A DNA stretch of 64,000 bases, taken from positions 35,750 through 99,749 of the forward strand of contig JAFYYR010000002.1 in the NCBI GenBank assembly GCA_017557435.1, given 5' to 3'. Below, one piece after another: positions 42,056 through 50,010 of the stretch (the first letter of the stretch is position 1; every line of letters begins with the position of its first letter). The notes below the pieces were generated by a model. That model made no database searches, was not told where the DNA came from, and saw only the letters and a program-made list of their open reading frames with translations. Origin of the DNA: Pseudobutyrivibrio sp. (lineage in GTDB: Bacteria > Bacillota > Clostridia > Lachnospirales > Lachnospiraceae). The position numbers and the translations under genes are program-made.

Positions 42056-43381
42056 ATGAATTTACCAGCAGACGTTTCGAAAATAATAAATATTTTAGAA
42101 TCTAACGGACACGAAGCCTACGCAGTGGGCGGCTGTGTCCGTGACTGCATTCTAGGGAAAATTCCCCACGATTGGGATATAACCACATCGGCTTTGCCTG
42201 AGACGGTAAAGTCTCTTTTTGATAGGACTTTTGACACTGGAATTGAGCATGGCACAGTGACAGTTCTTTTACATGGTGTAGGTTACGAGGTTACCACCTA
42301 TCGTGTTGATGGCAAATACGAGGATGGACGCCATCCTAAGGAGGTTACTTTTACTGCCTCACTTGAGGAGGATTTAAAGCGTCGCGATTTTACTATTAAT
42401 GCCATGGCCTACAATGAGACTAAGGGTTTAGTTGATTTGTTTGGTGGCGAGGCTGATTTGGAGGCTGGAATTATTAGGGCCGTGGGTAATCCTACAGAGC
42501 GATTTACAGAGGATGCCCTTAGAATGCTTAGAGCTCTCAGATTTTCAGCTCAGCTGGGATTTGATATTGAGGCTAATACATACCAGGCTATTAAGAATTT
42601 GGCACCTACATTGGAGCGCATTAGTGCAGAGCGAATTCAGGTTGAAATGGTTAAGCTTGTGATATCAGACCATCCTGAGCGTATGCGAGATGTATATGAG
42701 ACAGGACTTACAAAAGTATTTTTCCCTGAGTTTGATGCCATGATGGAGTGTGACCAGGTAAATAAGCATCACATGTATTCTGTTGGAGAGCACACTATTG
42801 TATCTATGGGACTTGCCCCTGCTGATAAAGTGATTCGCCTATCTATGCTCTTACACGACATTGCAAAGCCAGTTTGCAAGACTACTGATGTAAACGGCCA
42901 GAATCATTTTAAAATGCACCCTGTAGAGGGGCAGAAGATGGCAAAAACTGTGCTTCGCAGACTTAAGTTTGACAATGACACTACTGACAAGGTCTGCAAC
43001 TTGGTGAAAAATCATGACGACAGACCAGCTATAAATGAGCGCAATATCCGCCGCATGATTATAAGAGTTGGTCAGGAGAATTTTAATGATTTGCTTGCAG
43101 TTAAAAGAGCGGATTGTTTGGCCCAGAGTATGTATCATAGGCAAGAGAAGCTTCAATATATAGATGAGCTGGAAAAGATGTTTAATCAGATAGTTGCAGC
43201 AGGGGATTGCCTTAAGATAAAGGACCTTCAGATTAATGGTAAGGATTTGATTCAGATGGGCGTTCCACAGGGGCAGCGCATAGGTGAGGTCTTAAATGCT
43301 ATTTTCGATAGGGTGGTAGATGAGCCTGAGCTAAATAATAGGGAGACTCTTATTAACATGGCTAAGGAGATTATCGGATAA
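42056..43381 (+). CDS. cca: CCA-adding tRNA nucleotidyltransferase
   Basis: Adds or repairs the 3' CCA end of tRNAs. The 441-residue protein has the class II nucleotidyltransferase head (YAVGGCVRDCILGKIPHDWDITT with the catalytic Asp pair), the RRDFTINAMAYN motif, the template motif EDALRMLRALRFSAQLGF and a C-terminal HD domain (VIRLSMLLHDIAKP). It starts one base after the proS stop codon, with GGGG inside proS as a probable ribosome binding site, so the two tRNA genes are coupled. Confidence 0.96.
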   Translation: MNLPADVSKIINILESNGHEAYAVGGCVRDCILGKIPHDWDITTSALPETVKSLFDRTFDTGIEHGTVTVLLHGVGYEVTTYRVDGKYEDGRHPKEVTFTASLEEDLKRRDFTINAMAYNETKGLVDLFGGEADLEAGIIRAVGNPTERFTEDALRMLRALRFSAQLGFDIEANTYQAIKNLAPTLERISAERIQVEMVKLVISDHPERMRDVYETGLTKVFFPEFDAMMECDQVNKHHMYSVGEHTIVSMGLAPADKVIRLSMLLHDIAKPVCKTTDVNGQNHFKMHPVEGQKMAKTVLRRLKFDNDTTDKVCNLVKNHDDRPAINERNIRRMIIRVGQENFNDLLAVKRADCLAQSMYHRQEKLQYIDELEKMFNQIVAAGDCLKIKDLQINGKDLIQMGVPQGQRIGEVLNAIFDRVVDEPELNNRETLINMAKEIIG

Positions 43382-43408
43382 CTATTTCTGGGGAGATATG
43401 GTAAAATT

Positions 43409-44650
43409 ATGGTTATGAAAGGGCTTTTTACTAATAAAACATCTAAATTAATAATAATGGGACTACTTGTTATGGCTATTGCTGTAGGATGCGGCCAGAG
43501 AAAGGGCGGCAACAATGCAGTTACAAGCCATACAGGAAGTGCCCTTAAAACTGACCAGACAGAAGAGCAAGATGCAGATGTTCTTGTAGCGGATGGAAGT
43601 AAGCCTCTGTTTATAGTTGAGGATTTGAACATGACAGAGGAGACCATAGCCTTATATTCTCTGGACGAGGCTAAGCAATATCGCTATGGTTACAACATGA
43701 CCACCAAGTTTTTGGACAAGTACGGGGACAATAGCACCTGGGCAGAGTTTACTATCGGTTCGGTGGTAACTATCGGTGATTTTCTGCCATCTTCTGGAGC
43801 ATTGGGAGAGGTTAAGAAATCTCCAGATGTCTGGATTCTTGATGATCTATCAAAGTATTCAATCGATGAGAATAAAAATTTAATAGCTATAAATGGCAGC
43901 AATTACAAGATAACTGGCAGTACAAAGGTCTACTCTGATACAGAAAAAATCCTGGTATCGGACATTGGCAAGGATGACATAATAACTGTAATTGGTCAGG
44001 ATAAGGAAGTTATTTCCATTTCTGTAACAACTGGTCATGGATACCTATATTTGTCAGATACATCACTATTTGACGATAGTATGATTTTCATTGGAAACAA
44101 AATAGTATCCATGGTAAATGGAGATGAGATAATAGAAGTACCAGAGGGTACCTATAAGATTACTGTAGCCAACAACGGTTGGGGCGGCAGTGGAGAATAT
44201 ACTGTTACAAGAAATGAGACTACCCAAGTAAGCCTAGAAGACCTTAAGGGTGAGGGACCGTCATTCTGTTTGATTACATTCCTTGTTACAGTGCCAGATA
44301 CCCATGTGTACATAGACGGGCAGGAGGTAGATGTTACGGAGCCTCAGTATGTTCAGTACGGAAGCCATAGTCTAAAGGTTCAGTGCCAGGGATACACTTC
44401 TTGGAACAAGACCCTGGTTGTCAATTCAGAATCGGCAACAATTACTCTTGAGCTGGAGTCTGAAACAGGCACTTCATCGGCAGATGAATATGACAATTCA
44501 ACAGAAAATAATGAAGAAAATAACGATTCAGAATCCTCTGAAAATGAGCCTGAAACAGAGACTGCTGGCAGCACAATTAAGGATGATTACGACTATGAAG
44601 TAGACTATTTATCGACGGTTTCAGATCTTATAAGTAACCTGATGGAGTAA
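43409..44650 (+). CDS. PEGA-like surface lipoprotein, function unknown
   Basis: A 413-residue exported lipoprotein with a signal peptide and lipobox (MAIAVGC, Cys at about residue 28). The mature part contains a PEGA-like beta domain near residues 250-350 (VPDTHVYIDGQEVDVT, then YGSHSLKVQCQGYTSW) of the type that anchors surface proteins to glycans or carries partner domains, and an acidic Ser/Glu/Thr-rich tail. The start is uncertain: ATG 43409 lies 13 bases from GGGGAG, and ATG 43415 is also possible. It lies 27 bases after cca and may be cotranscribed. Confidence 0.8.
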   Translation: MVMKGLFTNKTSKLIIMGLLVMAIAVGCGQRKGGNNAVTSHTGSALKTDQTEEQDADVLVADGSKPLFIVEDLNMTEETIALYSLDEAKQYRYGYNMTTKFLDKYGDNSTWAEFTIGSVVTIGDFLPSSGALGEVKKSPDVWILDDLSKYSIDENKNLIAINGSNYKITGSTKVYSDTEKILVSDIGKDDIITVIGQDKEVISISVTTGHGYLYLSDTSLFDDSMIFIGNKIVSMVNGDEIIEVPEGTYKITVANNGWGGSGEYTVTRNETTQVSLEDLKGEGPSFCLITFLVTVPDTHVYIDGQEVDVTEPQYVQYGSHSLKVQCQGYTSWNKTLVVNSESATITLELESETGTSSADEYDNSTENNEENNDSESSENEPETETAGSTIKDDYDYEVDYLSTVSDLISNLME

Positions 44651-44783
44651 AAAGTGTGAAAAAAAAGTGAACGTCCCGAAAAATCAAGGGTTTGTAAATA
44701 GTAATAGTGTTTAAAAAACGGGTAAAAATTTTGTAATAATCCATAAAAACCTTATAAAATCGGCACTTTTTGGGGCTAACGTG

Positions 44784-44812
44784 TTGACAGACAAAATTAA
44801 AAGAATTATAAA
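44784..44812 (+). promoter_or_regulatory. HU gene promoter
   Basis: TTGACA at 44784-44789, a 17-base spacer and TATAAA at 44807-44812. A leader hairpin follows at 44821-44848 (TAGTT/AACTA around AGGG/CCCT). Confidence 0.8.
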
Positions 44813-44877
44813 GGATATTGTAGTTACTAAGGGCGAAGTCCCTAACTATAAATTAAAATTCTCGAGGAGGAATAGTA

Positions 44878-45150
44878 ATGAACAAGACAGAATTAGTAGC
44901 AGCTATCGCTAGCAAGGCTAACATCTCTAAGAAGGACGCAGAGGCTTCTGTAAAGGCTTTCACAGAGGTTGTTGCTGAAGAGCTTAAGAAGGGGGAAAAG
45001 ATTCAGCTTGTAGGCTTCGGTACATTCGAAGTTTCTAAGAGAGCAGCTCGTACAGGTAGAAATCCACAGACAGGTGCTGAGATGAAGATTCCTGCATCTA
45101 AGGCTCCTAAGTTTAAGGCTGGTAAGGCACTTAAGGATTCTATCAACTAA
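44878..45150 (+). CDS. hup: DNA-binding protein HU
   Basis: A 90-residue nucleoid protein that bends and compacts DNA as a dimer. The sequence is a textbook HU: MNKTELVAAIASKANISKKD, the core GFGTFEVSKRAARTGRNPQTG and the DNA-binding arm ending IPASKAPKFKAGKALKD. AGGAGG precedes the ATG. Codon use is strongly biased. The gene has its own promoter, a short leader hairpin and a terminator. In many Firmicutes it lies next to the rqcP (yabO) gene, as here. Confidence 0.98.
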   Translation: MNKTELVAAIASKANISKKDAEASVKAFTEVVAEELKKGEKIQLVGFGTFEVSKRAARTGRNPQTGAEMKIPASKAPKFKAGKALKDSIN

Positions 45151-45165
45151 TTATTAGAATCACCT

Positions 45166-45195
45166 GGGGTTCGGATATCCGAGCCCCTTTCTTTT
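45166..45195 (+). terminator. HU gene terminator
   Basis: GGGGTTCGG (45166-45174) pairs with CCGAGCCCC (45179-45187), one wobble pair, ATAT loop, followed by TTTCTTTT. Confidence 0.9.
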
Positions 45196-45212
45196 ATTCA
45201 AGAACATGACGC

Positions 45213-45440
45213 CAGTTACGTTCACAAGTGTCTGAAGTAACTGCGCTGGTTACATTCACAAGCCTTATATCTCTACGCTCATCAAACACGATTCGCTTTA
45301 GAGATATAAGAGCTTGTGAACTACCAGCTGGATTATAGAAATAACTGGGACTATAGGACGCCAGATATAGCAAAAAAGGGGCTAGGGCTGGACCATAGAT
45401 TCTAAAATGTAGTTGATAGACCACATTTTATTGAGGACGG
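45213..45440. ncRNA. Highly folded intergenic region with an 84-base hairpin
   Basis: The gap before rqcP holds a first stem (CAGTTAC 45213-45219 / GTAACTG 45237-45243, extended by TTCA/TGAA) and then a long hairpin at 45245-45328. The arms of the long hairpin pair as GCTGGT/ACCAGC (6), TTCACAAGC/GCTTGTGAA (9) and CTTATATCTCTA/TAGAGATATAAG (12), 27 pairs in all, with a 23-base loop. TAAAATGT/ACATTTTA (about 45413-45430) lies just before the rqcP ribosome binding site. TTCACAAG occurs in both hairpins. It may be a structured RNA or a palindromic mobile-type repeat. No coding signal is seen in it. Confidence 0.5.
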
Positions 45441-45443
45441 ATT

Positions 45444-45683
45444 ATGAGACTAGACAAGTATTTAAAAGTAAGTAGACTGATAAAGAGACGTACTGTTGCC
45501 AATGAAGCATGTGACAGCGGCAGAGTACAAATTAATGGAAAAATTGCGAAAGCTTCCACTGATGTTAAAATTGGTGATATAATAGAGATAGCATTTGGAA
45601 ACAAGAATGTGAAAGTTGAGGTCTTAGATATTCAAGACACAACAAAAAAGGATGCAGCAGCAGATCTTTTTAAATACCTATAG
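45444..45683 (+). CDS. rqcP: S4-domain RNA-binding protein RqcP (YabO)
   Basis: A 79-residue protein consisting of one S4 domain (MRLDKYLKVSRLIKRRTVAN, then DSGRVQINGKIAKASTDVKIGD). In Bacillus the homologue assists RqcH in adding alanine tails to nascent chains on stalled 50S subunits (ribosome quality control). Position before divIC, tilS, hpt and ftsH is as in Bacillus, although the yabP and yabQ sporulation genes found there between rqcP and divIC are missing. GAGGA precedes the ATG. Confidence 0.93.
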   Translation: MRLDKYLKVSRLIKRRTVANEACDSGRVQINGKIAKASTDVKIGDIIEIAFGNKNVKVEVLDIQDTTKKDAAADLFKYL

Positions 45684-45730
45684 ATTACAGGATATGATAC
45701 TATATTCTAAATGTATAAAAGGGGAGTAAT

Positions 45731-46057
45731 ATGGCAAGAGACAACAGAGGACGAGCTGTTAGACGCAGAGCTCGAAGACGAAAGAAAACCTCCACAGGTA
45801 GAATATACGTAGCAATAGTTATGCTCTTCATGATTGCTGTTATGGCAATCCAGGTTATTAGACTCTATGATAAGAATCAGGAGCTTAAGAAGGAAGAGGC
45901 TACATTGCAGGAACAGGTAGACGCTGCAAACGAAAAAAGTGAGCAGTTAAAAGAGGAGGCAGAGTTCGCAGAAACAGACGAATATACTGAGCGAGAAGCT
46001 GCAGAGAAGCTTGGACTTACATATGAAAATTGGATTATTTTTAGACAAGAAGATTAG
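45731..46057 (+). CDS. divIC: DivIC/FtsB-type septum formation initiator
   Basis: A 108-residue bitopic division protein with a very basic cytoplasmic N-terminus (RGRAVRRRARRRKK), one transmembrane helix (about 26-45) and a following coiled coil (LYDKNQELKKEEATLQEQVD), the layout of DivIC/FtsB. It would form a complex with FtsL and FtsQ/DivIB at the septum. AGGGGAG precedes the ATG. Its 3' end overlaps the tilS start by about 35 bases. Identity rests on architecture and position, since sequence conservation is low. Confidence 0.88.
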   Translation: MARDNRGRAVRRRARRRKKTSTGRIYVAIVMLFMIAVMAIQVIRLYDKNQELKKEEATLQEQVDAANEKSEQLKEEAEFAETDEYTEREAAEKLGLTYENWIIFRQED

Positions 46058-47369
46058 AGATTTTATCGTTAAATATAAAATGTTAGAAAGAGGCGACGGA
46101 GTGGTAATAGGCCTATCAGGCGGTCCCGACTCGGTGTGCCTTTTTTTTGTTCTCTTAGAATTAAAAGAGGAATATGATTTGACTATTAGGGCACTCCATG
46201 TGAATCACTGTATTCGAGGAGTAGAGGCTGATAGAGATCAGGAATTTGTTAGAAAGCTCTGCCTTGCCCATGGAGTGGATTTAGAGGAGCATGTTGTTGA
46301 TATTCCAGCCCTTGTTAAGGAGACAGGGCGCTCTACTGAAGAGGAGGCCAGAATAGCCAGATATGAGCTATTTGAACAGGCGGCAGCTAATCTATCTGAG
46401 AAGATAGGTAATCCCGCTAAAATCGCAATTGCCCACAATGCAGACGATAATGCAGAGACTGTACTTTTCCACATGGTAAGAGGAGCAGGGCTTGATGGCA
46501 TGTGCGGTATAGCACCAGTTAGGGATAATATTATAAGACCTCTTTTAGAAGTGTCTAAATCAGAGATTCTTCAGCTTTTAAAAGATAATAATATTGATTA
46601 TTGCATTGATGCCACCAATGAGTCGGTGGACTATGATAGAAATAGAATCAGGCATAATATAATGCCAGAACTAGCCCAGATTAATGATAAGGCGCTAGAA
46701 CATATCTCAGAGATGACACAGAGACTTACTGAGGTGGCTGACTACATTAATCTAGAGGCAAGAGGACTTTTACAAATTGCTAAGGAAGAAAATGGCCATT
46801 TACGCAAAAGGGCAATAGCCACAGCACCGCCTGTTATTTCAAGTCAAGCACTTAAGCTTTACCTTAGCTCATTTATGCCTTACCAAAAGGATGTTTCCGC
46901 AGTTCATGTGGATAAGATTTTGGAATTATTAAACGAAGATGGTGAGCGACAGGTTCAACTTCCATACAAGAAGACCCTTATTATTTCCTATGAGGAGATG
47001 TATGTATTGGAAGATATAGAAGATAAAGTTGAACCAGTTTTTAATTATCGAGAATTTGATTATGAACAGGGGATGAATTACCCTACAGACCGCTATACTA
47101 AATGGTTTGATTGTGATAAAATATCGGGTAATGTTGTAATAAGAAATAGGGCTGAGGGAGATTATCTTACCATTGACTCAGCAGGTAATCACAAGCTTTT
47201 GCAGGATTACTTTATTGATGAGAAAATTCCACGACATTTGCGTGATGGCGTGCCACTTGTTTGTGACGGTAGTCATGTTATGTGGGTGGTTGGATATCGT
47301 ATCAGCGAGCATTACAAGATTTCTAAAAATACTACTCGAGTATTAGAGATAAGTTACACGGAGGAATAG
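46023..47369 (+). CDS. tilS: tRNA(Ile)-lysidine synthetase
   Basis: Modifies C34 of the CAU-anticodon isoleucine tRNA to lysidine, changing both amino acid and codon specificity; essential. The 448-residue protein has the N-type PP-loop GLSGGPDSVC, the HVNHCIRG motif, a TILS substrate domain and the C-terminal TilS_C domain (DYFIDEKIPRHLRDGVPLV). I choose ATG 46023 because the helix KKIRDFIVKYKMLERGD before the PP-loop belongs to the family; a TTG at 46011 and an ATG at 46081 are alternatives, and none has a strong ribosome binding site, as expected for coupling to the overlapping divIC. Confidence 0.95.
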   Translation: MKIGLFLDKKIRDFIVKYKMLERGDGVVIGLSGGPDSVCLFFVLLELKEEYDLTIRALHVNHCIRGVEADRDQEFVRKLCLAHGVDLEEHVVDIPALVKETGRSTEEEARIARYELFEQAAANLSEKIGNPAKIAIAHNADDNAETVLFHMVRGAGLDGMCGIAPVRDNIIRPLLEVSKSEILQLLKDNNIDYCIDATNESVDYDRNRIRHNIMPELAQINDKALEHISEMTQRLTEVADYINLEARGLLQIAKEENGHLRKRAIATAPPVISSQALKLYLSSFMPYQKDVSAVHVDKILELLNEDGERQVQLPYKKTLIISYEEMYVLEDIEDKVEPVFNYREFDYEQGMNYPTDRYTKWFDCDKISGNVVIRNRAEGDYLTIDSAGNHKLLQDYFIDEKIPRHLRDGVPLVCDGSHVMWVVGYRISEHYKISKNTTRVLEISYTEE

Positions 47370-47373
47370 GAAA

Positions 47374-47898
47374 ATGAGTGAGAACATACGAGTTCTGTTG
47401 CCAGAAGAGGAGCTTGCAGCACGTATAGCTGAGCTTGGAGATCAGATTAGCAAGGATTACGAAGGCGAGAGCGTATTTTTGGTTTGTATTCTTAAGGGAG
47501 CTTCATTCTTTGCATGCGAGCTTGCTAAGAGAATTACAGTACCAGTTATTATCGATTTCATGGCTACTTCAAGCTACGATGGAGGTACAGTATCTTCTGG
47601 AGTTGTTAAAATCAAAAAGGATCTTGATTTAGACCCAACAGGACAGAATGTTATTATAGTTGAGGACATTATCGACAGTGGAAATACATTGAATTACTTA
47701 GGTCAGCTTTTCAAGGACAGAGGTGCTAAATCAGTCCGCATGGTTACAATGCTTGATAAGCCAGACCGTAGAGAGGTTGATGTGCACGTAGATTATACAG
47801 GATTTACTATTCCTGATCAGTTTGTTGTGGGTTATGGATTAGATTATGACCAGAAGTACCGCAATCTTCCATATATTGGTGTTGTGGAGCTAGACTAG
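47374..47898 (+). CDS. hpt: Hypoxanthine phosphoribosyltransferase
   Basis: Salvages hypoxanthine and guanine with PRPP to give IMP and GMP. The 174-residue protein carries the PRPP-binding motif VIIVEDIIDSGNTL, the early loop LKGASFF and the C-terminal GLDYDQKYRNLPYIGVV. GGAGGA precedes the ATG. It lies between tilS and ftsH, as in Bacillus, where TilS, HprT and FtsH are genetically and perhaps physically linked. Confidence 0.97.
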   Translation: MSENIRVLLPEEELAARIAELGDQISKDYEGESVFLVCILKGASFFACELAKRITVPVIIDFMATSSYDGGTVSSGVVKIKKDLDLDPTGQNVIIVEDIIDSGNTLNYLGQLFKDRGAKSVRMVTMLDKPDRREVDVHVDYTGFTIPDQFVVGYGLDYDQKYRNLPYIGVVELD

Positions 47899-47907
47899 GA
47901 GGGGACT

Positions 47908-49788
47908 TTGAGAAAACGTAGAGCGTCGGGGATGATAATATACGCCCTTTTTGTTGCAGTAGTACTATTCATTCTTTATAGCAGCATGGGTAAGTCCACA
48001 ACTGACTATAACATGGCTCAGTTCAGGAAGGCTGTTAAAAATGAGAATGTTTCTTCTGTTAGCATTTCTCAGAATCAGGAAGTGCCAACAGGTGTTGTTA
48101 CAATAAAACTTTCAAATGGTGAGCAGGCTACACTTTATGTATCAGACGTCAATGATTTCCAGGATGAGCTTGAGGAGCTAGACATCGCATACACTCTTAG
48201 CGATATTCCTCATGACAGCTGGATTTCAGAGTTGTTGCCTATGCTTATTGTCCTAGGAGCAGTATTTATCTTATTTATGATAATGATGAATGCTCAGGGG
48301 TCAGCTGGCGGTGGTGCCAATGCCAAGATGATGAACTTTGGCAAGAGCAGAGCCAAGATGACTAATAAAGAGGACATCCACACTAGATTCGATGATGTAG
48401 CAGGTCTTAAGGAGGAAAAGGAAGAAGTAGAAGAGCTTGTTGATTTCCTTAAGGACCCTAAGAAATACACTGATTTGGGCGCTCGTATTCCAAAGGGTGT
48501 TATTCTTGTAGGCCCTCCAGGTACAGGTAAGACTCTTCTTGCTAAGGCTATCGCAGGTGAGGCTGGAGTTCCATTTTTCTCAATATCAGGTTCTGACTTC
48601 GTAGAGATGTTTGTAGGTGTAGGTGCTTCTCGAGTGCGTGACTTATTTGAAGAGGCTAAGCAGAATGCACCTTGTATTGTATTCATAGACGAGATTGATG
48701 CTGTGGCAAGACGCCGTGGTACTGGTATGGGCGGCGGCCATGATGAGCGTGAGCAGACGCTTAATCAGCTCCTTGTGGAGATGGATGGATTTGGTGTCAA
48801 TGAAGGCATCATTGTTATGGCAGCTACTAACCGTGTAGATATTCTTGATCAGGCTATTATGAGACCTGGTCGTTTCGATAGAAAGGTCTATGTTGGTAGA
48901 CCAGATGTTAAGGGACGTGAGGAAATCCTCAAGGTTCACGCAGCTAATAAAAAGCTTGGTGATGATGTGGATTTACATCAGATAGCCCAGACTACTGTTG
49001 GATTTACCGGTGCTGATTTGGAGAACCTCCTTAACGAGGCAGCTATTCTTGCAGCAGGTGACAACAGACAGTTTATTAAACATGATGACATTAAGAAGTC
49101 ATTTGTTAAGGTTGGTATCGGTAAGGAGAAGAAGAGCAGAGTTGTTTCCGACAAGGAAAAGAAAATTACCGCATATCACGAGGCGGGACATGCTATTTTG
49201 TTCCATGTGCTTCCTGATGTAGGACCGGTTTATTCTGTTTCTATTATTCCTACAGGTGCTAGCGCAGCAGGCTATACAATGCCTATCAATGAAAACGATG
49301 AGATGTTTAACACAAAGGGCAAGATGACCCAGGATATCATCGTATCATTAGGTGGTAGAGTTGCTGAGGAGCTTATTTTTGATGATGTGACAACAGGAGC
49401 ATCTAACGATATTAAGCAGGCTACTAACTTAGCCAGAAATATGGTTACAAAATACGGCTTCTCTAAAAATATAGGTATGATTCATTATGGGGATGATGAA
49501 GAGGAAGTATTTATTGGTAGAGATTTAGCTCATGCTAAGAACTTCTCAGATTCTACAGCAAAGCTCATCGATGAAGAGGTTAAGAAGATCATTGATGAAT
49601 GTTATGAAAAAGCTGTGAAAATTTTGAGAGATAACGAGCAGATACTTCATAAATGTGCTAATCTATTGTTAGAGAAAGAAAAGATCGGACGCACAGAGTT
49701 CGAAGAATTATTTGGTGTTACAACTCAGTCAGACTCTGAAGATGAGTTTGATGGAGTCGCTGTAGAGGGGATTAATTGGGAGGACTAG
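47908..49788 (+). CDS. ftsH: ATP-dependent zinc metalloprotease FtsH
   Basis: Membrane-anchored AAA protease that degrades misfolded membrane and regulatory proteins. The 626-residue protein has two transmembrane helices (about 9-26 and 109-128) around a small extracytoplasmic domain, Walker A GPPGTGKT at 202-209, Walker [11 protein letters not shown], an SRH with ATNRVDILD...RPGRFDRKV, and the zinc site HEAGH at 424-428. The start is TTG at 47908, directly behind AGGAGGGG; ATG at 47932 would cut into the first helix. It is the last gene of the rqcP-ftsH operon. Confidence 0.97.
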   Translation: MRKRRASGMIIYALFVAVVLFILYSSMGKSTTDYNMAQFRKAVKNENVSSVSISQNQEVPTGVVTIKLSNGEQATLYVSDVNDFQDELEELDIAYTLSDIPHDSWISELLPMLIVLGAVFILFMIMMNAQGSAGGGANAKMMNFGKSRAKMTNKEDIHTRFDDVAGLKEEKEEVEELVDFLKDPKKYTDLGARIPKGVILVGPPGTGKTLLAKAIAGEAGVPFFSISGSDFVEMFVGVGASRVRDLFEEAKQNAPCIVFIDEIDAVARRRGTGMGGGHDEREQTLNQLLVEMDGFGVNEGIIVMAATNRVDILDQAIMRPGRFDRKVYVGRPDVKGREEILKVHAANKKLGDDVDLHQIAQTTVGFTGADLENLLNEAAILAAGDNRQFIKHDDIKKSFVKVGIGKEKKSRVVSDKEKKITAYHEAGHAILFHVLPDVGPVYSVSIIPTGASAAGYTMPINENDEMFNTKGKMTQDIIVSLGGRVAEELIFDDVTTGASNDIKQATNLARNMVTKYGFSKNIGMIHYGDDEEEVFIGRDLAHAKNFSDSTAKLIDEEVKKIIDECYEKAVKILRDNEQILHKCANLLLEKEKIGRTEFEELFGVTTQSDSEDEFDGVAVEGINWED

Positions 49789-49894
49789 TGCAATATGCAC
49801 AAAAAATATTTGGGATGTTTGTTATGTTTGTGCACACTTAGGTGTTGCCACACCATATAATAAACATCGTAAAAACCCCCCAATACATTATATA

Positions 49895-49920
49895 ATTTTT
49901 ACTAACCCCATAGTAAAAAT
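49895..49920. promoter_or_regulatory. Palindromic operator candidate before the GH13 gene
   Basis: ATTTTTACTA (49895-49904) and TAGTAAAAAT (49911-49920) form a perfect 10-base inverted repeat with an ACCCCA spacer. A TATAAT at 49891-49896 abuts it. It is not followed by a T run, so protein binding seems more likely than termination. Confidence 0.55.
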
Positions 49921-49930
49921 ACCTTCTCCT

Positions 49931-49960
49931 AAAAAGACAGCGATCGTTGCTGTCTTTTTT
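49931..49960 (+). terminator. ftsH operon terminator
   Basis: AAAAAGACAGC (49931-49941) pairs with GCTGTCTTTTT (49949-49959); the perfect 11-base-pair stem runs into a T run. Confidence 0.9.
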
Positions 49961-50010
49961 ACTATCTAAAAATATTCTTCTAACTCACGTCTAGTTTAAG
50001 GGGAGACTTC

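Noticed and set aside
45194-45424. 76-residue minus-strand reading frame before rqcP
   Set aside because: It coincides with the long palindromic structure, has no ribosome binding site and a composition (Ser, Leu, Tyr) unlike neighbouring genes.
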